Counted from the first letter of the stretch, positions 25,398-33,589 are shown. The stretch: DNA of 64,000 nucleotides from Candidatus Microthrix subdominans (GCA_016719385.1 JADJZA010000005.1:8704-72703); one strand, 5' to 3'. The notes: generated by a model not told the origin, from the letters alone. Program-made: numbers and translations.

Positions 25398-27011
25398 TCA
25401 GAACGTGCGGTCCGCGCCCACCGTCGAGAACGCTGTTGCGGCCGGCGCCCTCGGAATGCAACCCAAGTCGATCAGCCCGTGCACGCATGCGTCCAGGTCC
25501 CCGGGCGAGTCCCTCGACACCCCCGGCACCCACCCAGTCCAGCGGGCCTCCAGCTTGGGAAGCGGCTTGGCGTGGATCACCTCGTGCGTCTGATACCGGG
25601 CTGCTGGCCGGCCGGCACGGACCGCCTTGGGCTCGGACGCGTGCACGAGCCGCACCCGGTAGCGGTGCGCCGCGGCCAGCTCAGCCTGCAGCCGGTCCCG
25701 CTCGGCTGCGAGGTCGCTGCTCAGCCCAGCTTCCCCGATGAGGCTGAGCACGAGCTTCAGCCGGTCTGTGAGCGGACGCAGCCGCTCACGCTGTGCAGCC
25801 TCGACAGCTGCGACGTTCAACTCGCCGCCGTTGTTCCCCTCCAGGATCACCTCGGATGCGCGCAGCTCGACAGCTAGGGCGTCCACCTCTGTTGGCCACT
25901 CAGACACCGGCCACTGCTTGGTGCGGTCCTCCAGCACCACCCACCGGCCGTCAACGTGCCGGCCAACACCAACGATCCCAGTCTCGTCGGAACCGGGTTT
26001 GCTCGTGGTTGCTGGGTCAACTGCCACGATCGTCTTGGACAGCAGAGCGAGCGTCACCGGCTCGTGAATGATGTGCTCGCTCTTGAGGAGCGCTCCTGGC
26101 ACGTCGAGGTGGAGGTCGTCTTGGTTCTCTCGTCGGAATGGCATCACGTCGAGCCGGTCCATCTCTGCTTGGCACGCTTCGAGCGGCCACACCTCGGGCC
26201 ATGACGGGGTGCCGCTAATCAGCGTGCGGCCGGGAGTGGTTGGGTCTGGCCGGTACGTGGCGTTCTTGACCATGGGGACCGGGCCAATCACCAGCCGGTC
26301 GGCCAGCATGCCGATGCGCCGGTTGATGACTTGTGATTGGATCGAGTCGTCGTAGATGCGGTTCTGAACGAACAGCACGAGCGTTCCACCACCAGGGGCG
26401 CCACCCCCGAGGATGCCGCGCAGTCGCATCAGCTTTCTGTTGCGCACCCTGGCAGAGTCGGAGGGCTCGTCAATGTCGTCGAGGATGATGAGGTCGGGGC
26501 GCTGCTCGCCTGACTTCTTTCCCCGGGCTTTGGTGTCCAAGCCGGCAGCGTCGACCACTGTCCCGTTACCAAACTCGATTCGCTTGCTGTTCCAGCGTGA
26601 CTGCCTCGCCTTGTCCTCCAAGAACGCTGAGGCCATCTCGGGGTGCCACGCCCCCAGCATCTCAGACCCGATCGCCAGATCAGAGATCGACCCGACCCGG
26701 TCGTTGGCAGAATCCTGAGTGCCACTAACGTAGACGCAATACTTGCGGCGCTGAGTGGCCAGCAGCGCAACCACCGCAGCCTCAGCTGTCCCCGACTTCG
26801 AGCTACCGCGGAACGCAGACATTATGAGCGACGGCGGCGACGGTGCAGCCCCAGCTGTGCACTGCCAGATCAGATCCCACGCCTCAATCTGGAACCACGC
26901 CATAGGTTTGGTGAACACCTGAGGGAAGCAAGCAGCGAGCCACACCGACCAATGCCCGTTGTCGAGCGCAGCAACCCGCTCGGCTTTCTCTGCGCTCAGA
27001 GCTGTGCTCAC
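25398..27011 (-). CDS. terL: Terminase large subunit
   Basis: 537 residues, the usual length. A Walker A-type loop, SAFRGSSKSGTAEA, lies at about 65-78 and Walker B with catalytic acidic residues, PDLIILDDIDEPSD, at about 173-186. The RNase H-like nuclease starts with IVAVDPATTSKPGSDETGIVGVG, its first Asp being a metal ligand, with later acidic residues in EVILEGNNGG and the C-terminal SPGDLDACVHGLIDL. It is the motor that pumps and cuts DNA at the portal. Starts in an overlap with the small subunit. Confidence 0.9.
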   Translation of the reverse strand: MSTALSAEKAERVAALDNGHWSVWLAACFPQVFTKPMAWFQIEAWDLIWQCTAGAAPSPPSLIMSAFRGSSKSGTAEAAVVALLATQRRKYCVYVSGTQDSANDRVGSISDLAIGSEMLGAWHPEMASAFLEDKARQSRWNSKRIEFGNGTVVDAAGLDTKARGKKSGEQRPDLIILDDIDEPSDSARVRNRKLMRLRGILGGGAPGGGTLVLFVQNRIYDDSIQSQVINRRIGMLADRLVIGPVPMVKNATYRPDPTTPGRTLISGTPSWPEVWPLEACQAEMDRLDVMPFRRENQDDLHLDVPGALLKSEHIIHEPVTLALLSKTIVAVDPATTSKPGSDETGIVGVGRHVDGRWVVLEDRTKQWPVSEWPTEVDALAVELRASEVILEGNNGGELNVAAVEAAQRERLRPLTDRLKLVLSLIGEAGLSSDLAAERDRLQAELAAAHRYRVRLVHASEPKAVRAGRPAARYQTHEVIHAKPLPKLEARWTGWVPGVSRDSPGDLDACVHGLIDLGCIPRAPAATAFSTVGADRTF

Positions 27012-27556
27012 TCGACCAGCTCAGCGTCGATCACACGCCGGCCAGCAGCAACCATCCCGGCAGCATGACGCCCAGCTATCTCCAGCATGGCGTCGAGGCT
27101 CCCAGGCTCCACGTTCGATAGCCGGCCAGAGACGTGAATCTGCTCAGGCCGGTCGAGCCCGTCCAGCTTCCGCACATCAGCCAACAGCTGACGCATCTCT
27201 CTGATTGCCTCAACGTCGGGCCCCTGCGCTTTCGTGCCGAACGCCCGAGTGCTGAGCGCCCGCATCAGACGGGTTAGCTGCGACCGCACATGATCACGGT
27301 GGGCCTCGAGGTCGGGCATTTTTGAGTCGCGCCACTGCTCCCTGATCGCTGCAACATCGGAGGCGACTGTCCCCAGCGACACGTCGCACACCCTGGCGAT
27401 CGTGCGGTAGGGCTGCTCAGCTAGCAGCAGCTCAGCAACCTTCGCCTGGCGGTCCTCTATCGCTGCCCGCTTAGCGGTGCGACTGAGTTCCTGGCTCAGC
27501 TCCTCGGCGCTCTCGTCGCCCTCTGCGGGGTTGTCGGGGGGGTGTTCAGCGCCCAT
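27008..27556 (-). CDS. terS: Terminase small subunit, probable
   Basis: 182 residues. Residues about 45-75 hold a helix-turn-helix (YRTIARVCDVSLGTVASDVAAIREQW) behind an acidic start, followed by long helices, the standard layout of small terminases that recognise the packaging site. It overlaps the large subunit by 4 bases. No clear Shine-Dalgarno lies before ATG 27556; TAACCT ends 8 bases upstream, which may mean a very short leader. Confidence 0.7.
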   Translation of the reverse strand: MGAEHPPDNPAEGDESAEELSQELSRTAKRAAIEDRQAKVAELLLAEQPYRTIARVCDVSLGTVASDVAAIREQWRDSKMPDLEAHRDHVRSQLTRLMRALSTRAFGTKAQGPDVEAIREMRQLLADVRKLDGLDRPEQIHVSGRLSNVEPGSLDAMLEIAGRHAAGMVAAGRRVIDAELVE

Positions 27557-27564
27557 AGGGGTTC

Positions 27565-27570
27565 AGGTTA
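27565..27570 (-). promoter_or_regulatory. Possible -10 element for the terminase transcript
   Basis: TAACCT, 8 bases before the terminase small subunit ATG, just past a strong hairpin that would stop the upstream transcript. There is no convincing -35, and the call rests on spacing and context. Confidence 0.3.
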
Positions 27571-27596
27571 TCTGTTCAGTTTCTTGGTGTGCGCGG

Positions 27597-27628
27597 GGGA
27601 GCCCCCCGCTGTGTTGCGGGGGGCTCCC
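27597..27628 (-). terminator. Strong GC hairpin between early genes and terminase
   Basis: Perfect 13-base arms, GGGAGCCCCCCGC and its complement, around a 6-base loop. There is no T-run on either strand. It lies in the 127 bases between the winged-helix gene and the terminase small subunit. Confidence 0.7.
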
Positions 27629-27683
27629 TGTGACGTGGTTGGTGTCACCTCCTTTCGTGTGCTCGTGAGGAGAGCAGGGCGGG

Positions 27684-28362
27684 CTACTGGGTGTTGCTGT
27701 TGTTGGCTGGCTCGGGGAGGCTGTACTCGTTCCCGTGGCCCTCGCTGGTTACAGCGACCGTCCCAGCGTTGGCCATCTGGATGAGCTGAGTTCCCACTAC
27801 CCCGAAGTTGGCGCCGAGCCCGTCTCTGATCTCACCAGCAGAGAGCGGTCGCTTGTGGCTGGCCATGTAGTCGAGGATGCGGCTCTCCAGTGTGGCGAGA
27901 GTGTTCGAGGCGCTCTCAGAGCGCTTCGAAGTCTCCGCTGGAGGTTTGGCACCGACTCCGTTCTGTTCGTAGTCAAGCTGGCGGAAGTCGTTGAGGGCGT
28001 GCGGGGATACAGCCCAGGCGGCCATCCACCGGGCCTCGGCTACTTGCGCAGCTATCGCCGGAGTTTCCCAGGGGCCCCGACGCCAGCCAGGCGCACGCCG
28101 AACAGCACCCAGATCGACGTCAAAGTCGGGCCAGTACTGGACTCGACGTCTACCGCTGAGCTGGTCAGCTGGTAGTTGTGCCGGCCAGCCTCGGGCCATG
28201 CATGCCCATACCCGAAGTGGCGCATCTGCCGGTCCATTTCAGGGTGGAGAGTGGGTCACGATAGGCGGCTATCCGATCGAAGATCGTCCGCCATGTGGGC
28301 TGGTTCGGCAGTGGAGCGGTGAGCGGGTGGGACGGTGGGCGAAGACAGGCTGGCCGGGTCAT
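27684..28362 (-). CDS. Winged-helix protein, frame split by an indel
   Basis: ATG 28362 lies in an ATGA overlap with the preceding gene and opens MTRPACLRPPSHPLTAPLPN...FDRIAAYRDPLSTLK. Near 28,200-28,250 the frame must change to continue as YWPDFDVDLGAVRRAPGWRRGPW... to the stop at 27,684. The C-terminal 60 residues form a clear winged helix (LESRILDYMASHKRPLSAGEIRDGLG...GNEYSLP). A DNA-binding regulator at the end of the early operon is plausible. The split has the single-base character of sequencing error. Confidence 0.55.
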
Positions 28363-29120
28363 GCTTCTTCCGTGTCGGTCTGGGTGTGGTCGGCGTTGCA
28401 CATGACAGCATGCGCCCACTGGTGGAAACTGCCCGGCCCGGTGAACGCCCCGCAGGCGGCCCTGTAGGCCTCGTCGACACGGCCGGTCGGCGTGTCGGCA
28501 TCCTGTTTGTCGCTGAAAAACCTGAACCCGACAGCCCGGTCCATCATCTGTTCCGAGTCGAGCGGATCAAGGCCGGCGGGTTCACTCCACCAGGACGCCT
28601 GGGTGAGGGACAACAAGTCCAGGACCGCATCGGGTTCAGGGTCCTGGGGTTGCGGACCGGACTCCAAGGTCGGTAGTTGGCTGAGGTGGCTGAGCATTCG
28701 GCGTGGATGCGGCGACACGAGCATCGAGCCGGCAACCAGATCACCGATCAAACGAACGAACCCGTCGGACGAGTGGAAGACGGGGGCAGCTGTCTGGTTG
28801 GGGTCCGGCTCTGCAGCGGTAGCGGTGACGGCCGTGTGGTACCGGTCGAGTACCCCCGACTGGCGCATGGTGTCCAGGTCGGCAGCCGACGGGGCCCTCT
28901 CGAACCAGTACCCGGGAAACAGCCATGCATGCTCGATGGCCGGGCCGTCCCCCTCCAGGTTGACCAGCGGTTTTCCGTAGGTGTCGGTTTCGGTCTCAAC
29001 AAACAGGTCATGGAGGGTGAACCGTTTCCAGGCGACCTCGACGATCCGGCCGGCGAGCCTGGTGTAATCGAAGAAGACGACACTGAGTGGCCTGTCCTCG
29101 GGGTTGGAGCATTCGGTCAT
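28359..29120 (-). CDS. Hypothetical protein, 253 residues
   Basis: MTECSNPEDRPLSVVFFDYTRLAGR... Mixed alpha/beta, acidic, with FHQWAHAVMCNADHTQTDTEEA at the end and a His/Cys-containing tail. Starts in an ATGA overlap. I recognise no family. Base composition and codon use match the neighbours. Confidence 0.55.
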   Translation of the reverse strand: MTECSNPEDRPLSVVFFDYTRLAGRIVEVAWKRFTLHDLFVETETDTYGKPLVNLEGDGPAIEHAWLFPGYWFERAPSAADLDTMRQSGVLDRYHTAVTATAAEPDPNQTAAPVFHSSDGFVRLIGDLVAGSMLVSPHPRRMLSHLSQLPTLESGPQPQDPEPDAVLDLLSLTQASWWSEPAGLDPLDSEQMMDRAVGFRFFSDKQDADTPTGRVDEAYRAACGAFTGPGSFHQWAHAVMCNADHTQTDTEEA

Positions 29121-29308
29121 GCTGGGATCCTCTCTTGGGTGAGTCGGGGTGGGTGAGCTGGGGTCATGCTGGGGTTCTCCCAGTAGACCCAGAAGGCTGA
29201 GCAGTACAGGCAGCGGGTCATCTGGGCGTGGTCGCCGGGGGCGGCTGGTTGGCCGGAGCCTCGACAGTTGGGCGGGTGTGCTGCTGGTGAGATGCGGTGG
29301 TTGCTCAC
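29117..29308 (-). CDS. Small zinc-knuckle protein, 63 residues
   Basis: MSNHRISPAAHPPNCRGSGQ... with MTRCLYCSAFWVYW: one CxxC plus an upstream His/Cys. GTG start in a GTGA overlap, ATGA overlap at the end. Probably a small zinc-stabilised protein of unknown role. Confidence 0.5.
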   Translation of the reverse strand: MSNHRISPAAHPPNCRGSGQPAAPGDHAQMTRCLYCSAFWVYWENPSMTPAHPPRLTQERIPA

Positions 29309-29889
29309 AGCGCTTCCCCAGCGTCCCTGTCGGCGTCCCTGTCGGCCTGAGCTGCTCGCCGCTCGAACTCTGTGTCGCTGCTGCTGCAGAGCCGGAACCC
29401 GTCGAGCTGTCGGGCGTCGTGGAGGGTGCGGGGCGCTGGGATCGTGGCGAGCGCACGGAGACGCCGGACAGCTTGCACCGGGGTCGTCTCGAACTGCTTG
29501 AACACTTCGCGGCCGAGAGGATCACTCCACTGGTCGAGGAACCCTGCCGCCATGCGTCCTGCTTCTTCCCACCACGTTTCGGTGACCTCACCTGCTGGGG
29601 TGAAGCAGACGAGCCACCCGGCGATGCAACACGACGTGCCACAGAAGTTGGACGCGACCCCCGAGATTTCCTGGGGCTCGTCGTACGTGTCGTCGCCTTG
29701 CTCGTCGGTTGCCCAAGCGTCCATGTTGAAACTGTCGGGGTCGTCTTCGATCTGCTCAGCGACCGCCAGCAGCCGTGCGGCGGTGGCGTCATAGTCGGGG
29801 CTCGACGGGATCGGCTGGCTGGTGCGGACCGCCTCAGCGGCGATCTCCTCTAGCTGTGCGAACTCGGCTTTGGTGAACATGGTTGGCAT
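29305..29889 (-). CDS. Hypothetical protein with a CGTxxCIAGW motif
   Basis: 194 residues. Helical start (AEFAQLEEIAAEAVRTS), then FCGTSCCIAGWLVCF at about 82-96, a motif recurring in many actinobacterial and phage proteins of unknown function, then WEEAGRMAAGFLDQWSDPLGREVF. The last 40 residues are charged. It is the first gene behind promoter copy 3. Confidence 0.6.
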   Translation of the reverse strand: MPTMFTKAEFAQLEEIAAEAVRTSQPIPSSPDYDATAARLLAVAEQIEDDPDSFNMDAWATDEQGDDTYDEPQEISGVASNFCGTSCCIAGWLVCFTPAGEVTETWWEEAGRMAAGFLDQWSDPLGREVFKQFETTPVQAVRRLRALATIPAPRTLHDARQLDGFRLCSSSDTEFERRAAQADRDADRDAGEAL

Positions 29890-29964
29890 GGTGCCTCCTC
29901 AGGCTCGGGCGCTTGCTGCGCCCCCTCTAAGGTTGAGTGTAACGCATGCGTTAGCAGAACGCAA
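29890..29964 (-). promoter_or_regulatory. Repeated promoter-operator-leader cassette, copy 3
   Basis: TTGCGT (29,964-29,959), 17 bases, TACACT (29,941-29,936). Here the operator is a perfect 14-base palindrome, TAACGCATGCGTTA. Leader hairpin GGGCGC-AGCAA-GCGCCC (29,923-29,907) and CCTGAGGAGG. The stop codon of the upstream gene (TAA at 29,951) lies inside the operator. Confidence 0.85.
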
Positions 29965-30295
29965 GCAGTGTGAGCTCCGAGTGGACCGCAGCACGCCAGC
30001 CGCACACCTCGCACCAGTGATGCGCACCCCCCGAGGCGGGCACGAACTGGCTGCAGACCGGAGCTGTGGCGCTCGTGCTCTGGCGCTGCTCAGCGAGCCG
30101 AGCAAGGCGAGCAGTGAGCTGCTCGGTTGTGAGCGGCTGCAGAGCGGGCCAGTACGGGACTGGGGCGTCGTCCTCGGGGTCGGGCACAGCCTCGTCTCGG
30201 GCTGCGTCGAGGTTTGCGTAGAACTCGTCCCATAGCGTTTCGGGGCCGAGGTCGTCGGGTTCTGGTTCGGGCTCCCAGTTGTAGGGGGTGCTCAC
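29951..30295 (-). CDS. Hypothetical acidic protein with C-terminal zinc knuckle
   Basis: 114 residues from GTG 30295, in a GTGA overlap: MSTPYNWEPEPEPDDLGPETLWDEFYANLDAA..., a helix (TTEQLTARLARLAEQRQ), then GGAHHWCEVCGWRAAVHS, a CxxC/His site. Its stop overlaps the palindrome of the next promoter. Confidence 0.55.
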   Translation of the reverse strand: MSTPYNWEPEPEPDDLGPETLWDEFYANLDAARDEAVPDPEDDAPVPYWPALQPLTTEQLTARLARLAEQRQSTSATAPVCSQFVPASGGAHHWCEVCGWRAAVHSELTLLAFC

Positions 30296-30620
30296 GCTTC
30301 CTCCTCGTGGGTTGCGTCGAGCAGCGCTGCAGCTCGGGTGTTGGCGAACCTGTCGTGCTCGATGGCGCGCAACGTGTGGCAACGAGCGAGGCCTTCCGAC
30401 ACTCGACCTCGTATGTCTCCTGCGCCTGGTCCAGTTGCTCACTGCTGCGAGCGTCAGCCATGTCCCGCTGCCTCGCTGCTGCAACCTCGTCGAGGCGCCC
30501 CTGCGCAGCCTGCTGGATCTGCTGCAGCTTCGCTACGTGCCCGGCTGTGGCAGCCGCAAGGGTCTCCAGCTCGCTCGTCGTGTAGTAGTCGACCGGGCGC
30601 TGTTCGCTCAGCTTGTCCAT
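30292..30620 (-). CDS. Coiled-coil protein, frame split by one base
   Basis: MDKLSEQRPVDYYTTSELETLAAATAGHVAKLQQIQQAAQ... runs as a coiled coil to about residue 75. One base then appears to be missing near 30,380: the frame resumes as HTLRAIEHDRFANTRAAALLD and ends with EEEA in a GTGA overlap with the next start. The total of 329 bases is one short of a multiple of three. First gene of promoter copy 4. Confidence 0.5.
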
Positions 30621-30698
30621 CTGGGGGCCTCCTCAGGCTCGGGGGCGCTTGCTGCACCCCGCTGCTCCGAGTGTAACCAGCGCGTTAACCGCTTGCAA
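30621..30698 (-). promoter_or_regulatory. Repeated promoter-operator-leader cassette, copy 4
   Basis: TTGCAA (30,698-30,693), 17 bases, TACACT (30,675-30,670); operator TAAC-GCGCTG-GTTA. The leader hairpin is GGGGTGC-AGCAA-GCGCCCC. One side has changed relative to other copies but the stem is kept through a G-U pair. CCTGAGGAGG precedes the start at 30,620. Confidence 0.82.
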
Positions 30699-30725
30699 GG
30701 ATGAGGGTGCACACCCAAAGAAGGT

Positions 30726-31253
30726 TCAACGGTCACACCCGAACGTGTGCCCGCACTCAGAGCAGACGTGCGTAGCGGGCTCACCCAGCCCGCCGAGCCC
30801 GCCCAGGCCGTCCCAGTCATCGCCCAGGTCAACAGCCGGGGGAGCCGATGCGAGCAGATCCTTGACCGCTTCGGATTCGAGGTTGAGCCCATCGGTCAGG
30901 TCGGCAACAACATCTGCGTCGTAGGTCGCGAGGGCACTGATCGGGTCGAGCGTTGCGAGCACGAACCGTTCCTCCTCCTCGTCCAGATCGACGTACAGCA
31001 CAGGGACCGACACCCCCGCGGTGATTGCTTCCTCCACCCGGGCGTGACCATCCACGACTTTCCCGGTCCGCTGGTTCACCTTCACCACATCAACCCAGCC
31101 GACCCGACCCAACGATTCCCGCAAAGCGTCGCGTTGAGCGCCGGGATGGCGACGGGCGTTGAGTTCGTGGGCGAGGAGCTGAGTCGGATCGACATCAGGC
31201 TCATACCCAAGGATTCGGTCTTCCCACGCTGCCGGGGGTTCTTGAGTGGCCAT
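30726..31253 (-). CDS. ParB/Srx-domain protein
   Basis: 175 residues from ATG 31253; ATG 31280 would add nine. ParB N-terminal-like fold: HELNARRHPGAQRDALRESLGRVGWVDVVKVNQRTGKVVDGHARVEEA, with the nucleotide-binding DGHAR motif near 70, followed by PVLYVDLDEEEERFVLATLD. It ends in a zinc-ribbon half, CSECGHTFGCDR. Phage proteins of this type occur next to methyltransferases or nucleases, but no partitioning system is evident. A 42-residue gene at 40,127 carries the same GKVVDGHAR block. Confidence 0.7.
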   Translation of the reverse strand: MATQEPPAAWEDRILGYEPDVDPTQLLAHELNARRHPGAQRDALRESLGRVGWVDVVKVNQRTGKVVDGHARVEEAITAGVSVPVLYVDLDEEEERFVLATLDPISALATYDADVVADLTDGLNLESEAVKDLLASAPPAVDLGDDWDGLGGLGGLGEPATHVCSECGHTFGCDR

Positions 31254-31326
31254 TGGCTGAGATGCTACCCCAGCGCGCATTAGCTCGGGGCTGCTGCCTC
31301 AGCGCAGCGTCGGAGTTCGGGTGTGC

Positions 31327-31578
31327 TCAGGAAAGAACGCCGTCCTGTTGCCGGCGCGCTTGCGCTCGCCAGAACCCTTTCGACACCTCGCAGCTCGGGC
31401 AGCGCAACAGGCCGTCCTGCTCCGCCTCAGGGTCGTCCAGCAGCTTGGCGCAGCAACGGTGTGCCCACTCGCCGCGGACGAGCACTGCAGGGCTCTCACG
31501 GACGCACGGGTCGCCACACGCGGCGCAGTCAGCGAGGCTGTAGTCGTTCCACCACAGCCGAACCGGCTCGGCGCTCAC
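31327..31578 (-). CDS. Zinc-ribbon protein, 83 residues
   Basis: GTG start in a GTGA overlap: MSAEPVRLWWNDYSLADCAACGDPC... HRCCAKLLDD ... LLRCPSCEVSKG. Three Cys pairs suggest two zinc sites, as in small treble-clef or HNH-derived proteins. No catalytic His pattern was seen. The 74 bases between this gene and the ParB-like gene are without features. Confidence 0.55.
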   Translation of the reverse strand: MSAEPVRLWWNDYSLADCAACGDPCVRESPAVLVRGEWAHRCCAKLLDDPEAEQDGLLRCPSCEVSKGFWRAQARRQQDGVLS

Positions 31579-31892
31579 TTCGAGCGCTCCACGTAGAGGG
31601 AGCAGGCCGGCCAGGACACTCGAATGTCTGTGCCCGGGCCGTGCGTGATCCCGGCTCGCTTGCACTTGTGCCAAGTGCGGTTCGCCGCCAGCACGATGTG
31701 GTTGGCGCAGGTGCTGCACGTTCCCAGTTCAGGCCGAACAGGGCAGCGCGTAGCTGGGTGGATGCCCGCCTCGAGCGCCGCCTTGTTGCGAGCGGTGCGC
31801 TTGGCGCCGGCAGAGAGGTTCTGCCACTCGCCTGGCTGAGCAACCCCAGCAGCTGCGGGGTACTCAGCGGGGTCAAACAGCGAGTCGCTCAC
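31575..31892 (-). CDS. Zinc-binding hypothetical protein, 105 residues
   Basis: MSDSLFDPAEYPAAAGVAQPGEWQNLSAGAKRTARNKAAL..., then CPVRPELGTCSTCANHIVLAANRTWHKC...WPACSLYVERSK, a cluster of Cys and His typical of a single structural zinc site. GTGA start overlap. Close relatives are common in actinobacteriophage early regions; role unknown. Confidence 0.6.
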   Translation of the reverse strand: MSDSLFDPAEYPAAAGVAQPGEWQNLSAGAKRTARNKAALEAGIHPATRCPVRPELGTCSTCANHIVLAANRTWHKCKRAGITHGPGTDIRVSWPACSLYVERSK

Positions 31893-32068
31893 GGGCTCAC
31901 CCACTCCAGATGGGCGAGCCTGGTGGCTTCGCTGTGCGTGTCGTTCCCGTACCGAACAAACACGTAATCAGTATTCATGTCCGTAATCGTTCCCTCCTCG
32001 CAAACAGCCCCAGGGAACGGCCGGTACACCACACGACGGCCAATGTCGTCTCGGGTCGGGTCAATCAT
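31889..32068 (-). CDS. Small beta-barrel protein, 59 residues
   Basis: MIDPTRDDIGRRVVYRPFPGAVCEEGTITDMNTDYVFVRYGNDTHSEATRLAHLEWVSP in outline: GRRVVYR, EGTIT, YVFVRYG, ATRLAHLEW. This pattern of four beta strands is common in phage genomes and resembles an SH3-like barrel. ATGA start overlap, GTGA end overlap. Confidence 0.6.
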   Translation of the reverse strand: MIDPTRDDIGRRVVYRPFPGAVCEEGTITDMNTDYVFVRYGNDTHSEATRLAHLEWVSP

Positions 32069-32526
32069 TCGGGCACCTCGTCTTCCTCATTGTGGTCAGG
32101 GTTGACCATCTCAGCGAACTGCTCATCGAACCGACGGACTTGCTCAGCTACTGCTGCGAACGCGTCGATGATCTGCTGCTGCACTTCGTAGAAAGCATCA
32201 ACGAATCGTTCGATGGCTGGCTTGACGATGTCGACCAGCGCCCCAACGATCACGCTGCGCTCGTGCTGGTTGAGGTCAGGGCGCTGCGCAAAGTAGTCCA
32301 GCAGGTTGTTCTCTTTGCTGGCAACAAGATCGGCGATACCCCTCACAGTGTTGACGCTTGGGTGGTAGCCGCACGCTGCAGCACGGGTGTATGCAGCCAT
32401 CACAACGATGTAGGCGTCCTGGTTTGTGAGCCCCTGGGCGAGAGCAGTGTCAACGAGCCGGACAGCTTCGTCTGGGGCGAGAGTGGTTTCCCGAGAGACT
32501 CGGGCAGCCAGATCGTGGTTCAGCAT
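32065..32526 (-). CDS. Helical hypothetical protein, 153 residues
   Basis: MLNHDLAARVSRETTLAPDEAVRLVDTALAQGLTNQDAYIVVMAAYTRAA..., all helical and acidic at the end. The last 50 residues look like a coiled coil (IERFVDAFYEVQQQIIDAFAAVAEQVRRF). No family recognised. Ends in an ATGA overlap. Confidence 0.5.
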   Translation of the reverse strand: MLNHDLAARVSRETTLAPDEAVRLVDTALAQGLTNQDAYIVVMAAYTRAAACGYHPSVNTVRGIADLVASKENNLLDYFAQRPDLNQHERSVIVGALVDIVKPAIERFVDAFYEVQQQIIDAFAAVAEQVRRFDEQFAEMVNPDHNEEDEVPE

Positions 32527-32541
32527 GGCGGAGTTTCCTAT

Positions 32542-33078
32542 CTATCTAGCGGTGGCTGTGAGCGTCCACGAGCGACGCTCCCGGCCTGATGGGTGGATGT
32601 TGAGCACGACGCGGCGTCCGAACCTGTCGCGCAGCACAGCAGCCTGAGAAGGGAAGTGAGAGTCGGGGAACACGTAGGACGCATCGCTTTGGCCGGCGTC
32701 GAACAGGTAGGCCTCCACCGGGCGGGAGCGCTGCCCGAACTCGGCAGCGATCGGAGATGTCCCCGCTCGACGCCAGCGGGCTGCTTGTCTGAGCACTGGG
32801 GCGCCGCTCGGGCCGCGCTTAGCGGTGCTGAGCCGCAGCTCTCGCCTCGGGTGGCGCAGAGGAACTCGGATGATGCGTTCCCCGTCTGCTGGCTTCCCGA
32901 GGTTGGCGTCGGGCAGCAGAGCAAACCGGACGAACAGCTCCCCGGTGTAGGCGTAGTGGCCTGCAGAGGCTGGGAAGGTGCGCTTGCACCAGTCCCAGCC
33001 TCCGAGCTGCCCCACTAGCCAGCAGAGCACCGGCGGTCCTGCCAGCAGCAGCGGAGTCCACTCAGACCAGAGGCTCAC
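32542..33078 (-). CDS. Membrane-anchored hypothetical protein, 178 residues
   Basis: GTG start in a GTGA overlap. One membrane segment at residues 9-25 (PLLLAGPPVLCWLVGQLGG), then a basic soluble domain with beta strands (YTGELFVRFALLPDANLG, RIIRVPLRHPRRELRL). Role unknown. Confidence 0.5.
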   Translation of the reverse strand: MSLWSEWTPLLLAGPPVLCWLVGQLGGWDWCKRTFPASAGHYAYTGELFVRFALLPDANLGKPADGERIIRVPLRHPRRELRLSTAKRGPSGAPVLRQAARWRRAGTSPIAAEFGQRSRPVEAYLFDAGQSDASYVFPDSHFPSQAAVLRDRFGRRVVLNIHPSGRERRSWTLTATAR

Positions 33079-33131
33079 GCTTTCCTGTCCTCTGTCGTGA
33101 ACTGCTGTTGGGTGTTGTTGTCGGCGCTCAC
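33075..33131 (-). CDS. Very short coupled reading frame, 18 residues
   Basis: MSADNNTQQQFTTEDRKA. The GTG start overlaps the stop of the upstream gene and its stop overlaps the GTG of the next gene (both GTGA). Such a double junction is unlikely by chance, so the frame may serve to carry ribosomes forward. Confidence 0.35.
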   Translation of the reverse strand: MSADNNTQQQFTTEDRKA

Positions 33132-33547
33132 TTCATGCGCTCCAGGATCGAGAACACGAACTCGCGGTTGGACGTGTCGAGTTCCCAGATCAGATCGAGG
33201 GTGACCACACCAGGCTCTCGGCCGTAGCCAAACAGGGCGCCAACGGCCAGCTGCCACAGCACTCGCTCCCCCGTGGAGAGGTTGCCAGTCATGCTCGTGC
33301 TCACTCTGGCCAAGATGGCGTTCTGGTATTCGATGCGAGCACTCTCACGCTGAGCGGCCTCAACCTCGGGAGAGATCGCGAGCTGCGCCAAGGTGTGCAG
33401 CCCCCCGACTGTCCAGCGAGCAGTATCGTCGAGTCGGGACATGAACGCTGCGGACGCTTGCAGGTCAGAGAGACGCTCGGGCAGCGCTCCTGTGACGAGG
33501 CGGAGCTGAGCGAGCGCCTCTTCGGGGTTCATTGAGTGGATGGGCAT
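33128..33547 (-). CDS. Helical hypothetical protein, 139 residues
   Basis: MPIHSMNPEEALAQLRLVTGALPERLSDLQASAAFMSRLDD..., helical throughout with a hydrophobic patch (LWQLAVGALFGYG). Starts from a variant of the shared ribosome block (CCTGAGGAGACACACC). No family recognised. Confidence 0.5.
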   Translation of the reverse strand: MPIHSMNPEEALAQLRLVTGALPERLSDLQASAAFMSRLDDTARWTVGGLHTLAQLAISPEVEAAQRESARIEYQNAILARVSTSMTGNLSTGERVLWQLAVGALFGYGREPGVVTLDLIWELDTSNREFVFSILERMK

Positions 33548-33589
33548 GGTGTGTCTCCTCAGGTAGCGGGTAGTGGTTTGCAGCCCAAA

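Noticed and set aside
28052..28237. Separate 61-residue gene in a third frame
   Set aside because: It overlaps the junction of the split winged-helix gene and has no independent ribosome site; better explained by an indel near 28,200-28,250.
30726..31253. Plasmid partition (ParABS) system
   Set aside because: Only a ParB-type N-terminal domain is present; no ParA ATPase or repeated parS-like site was found nearby.
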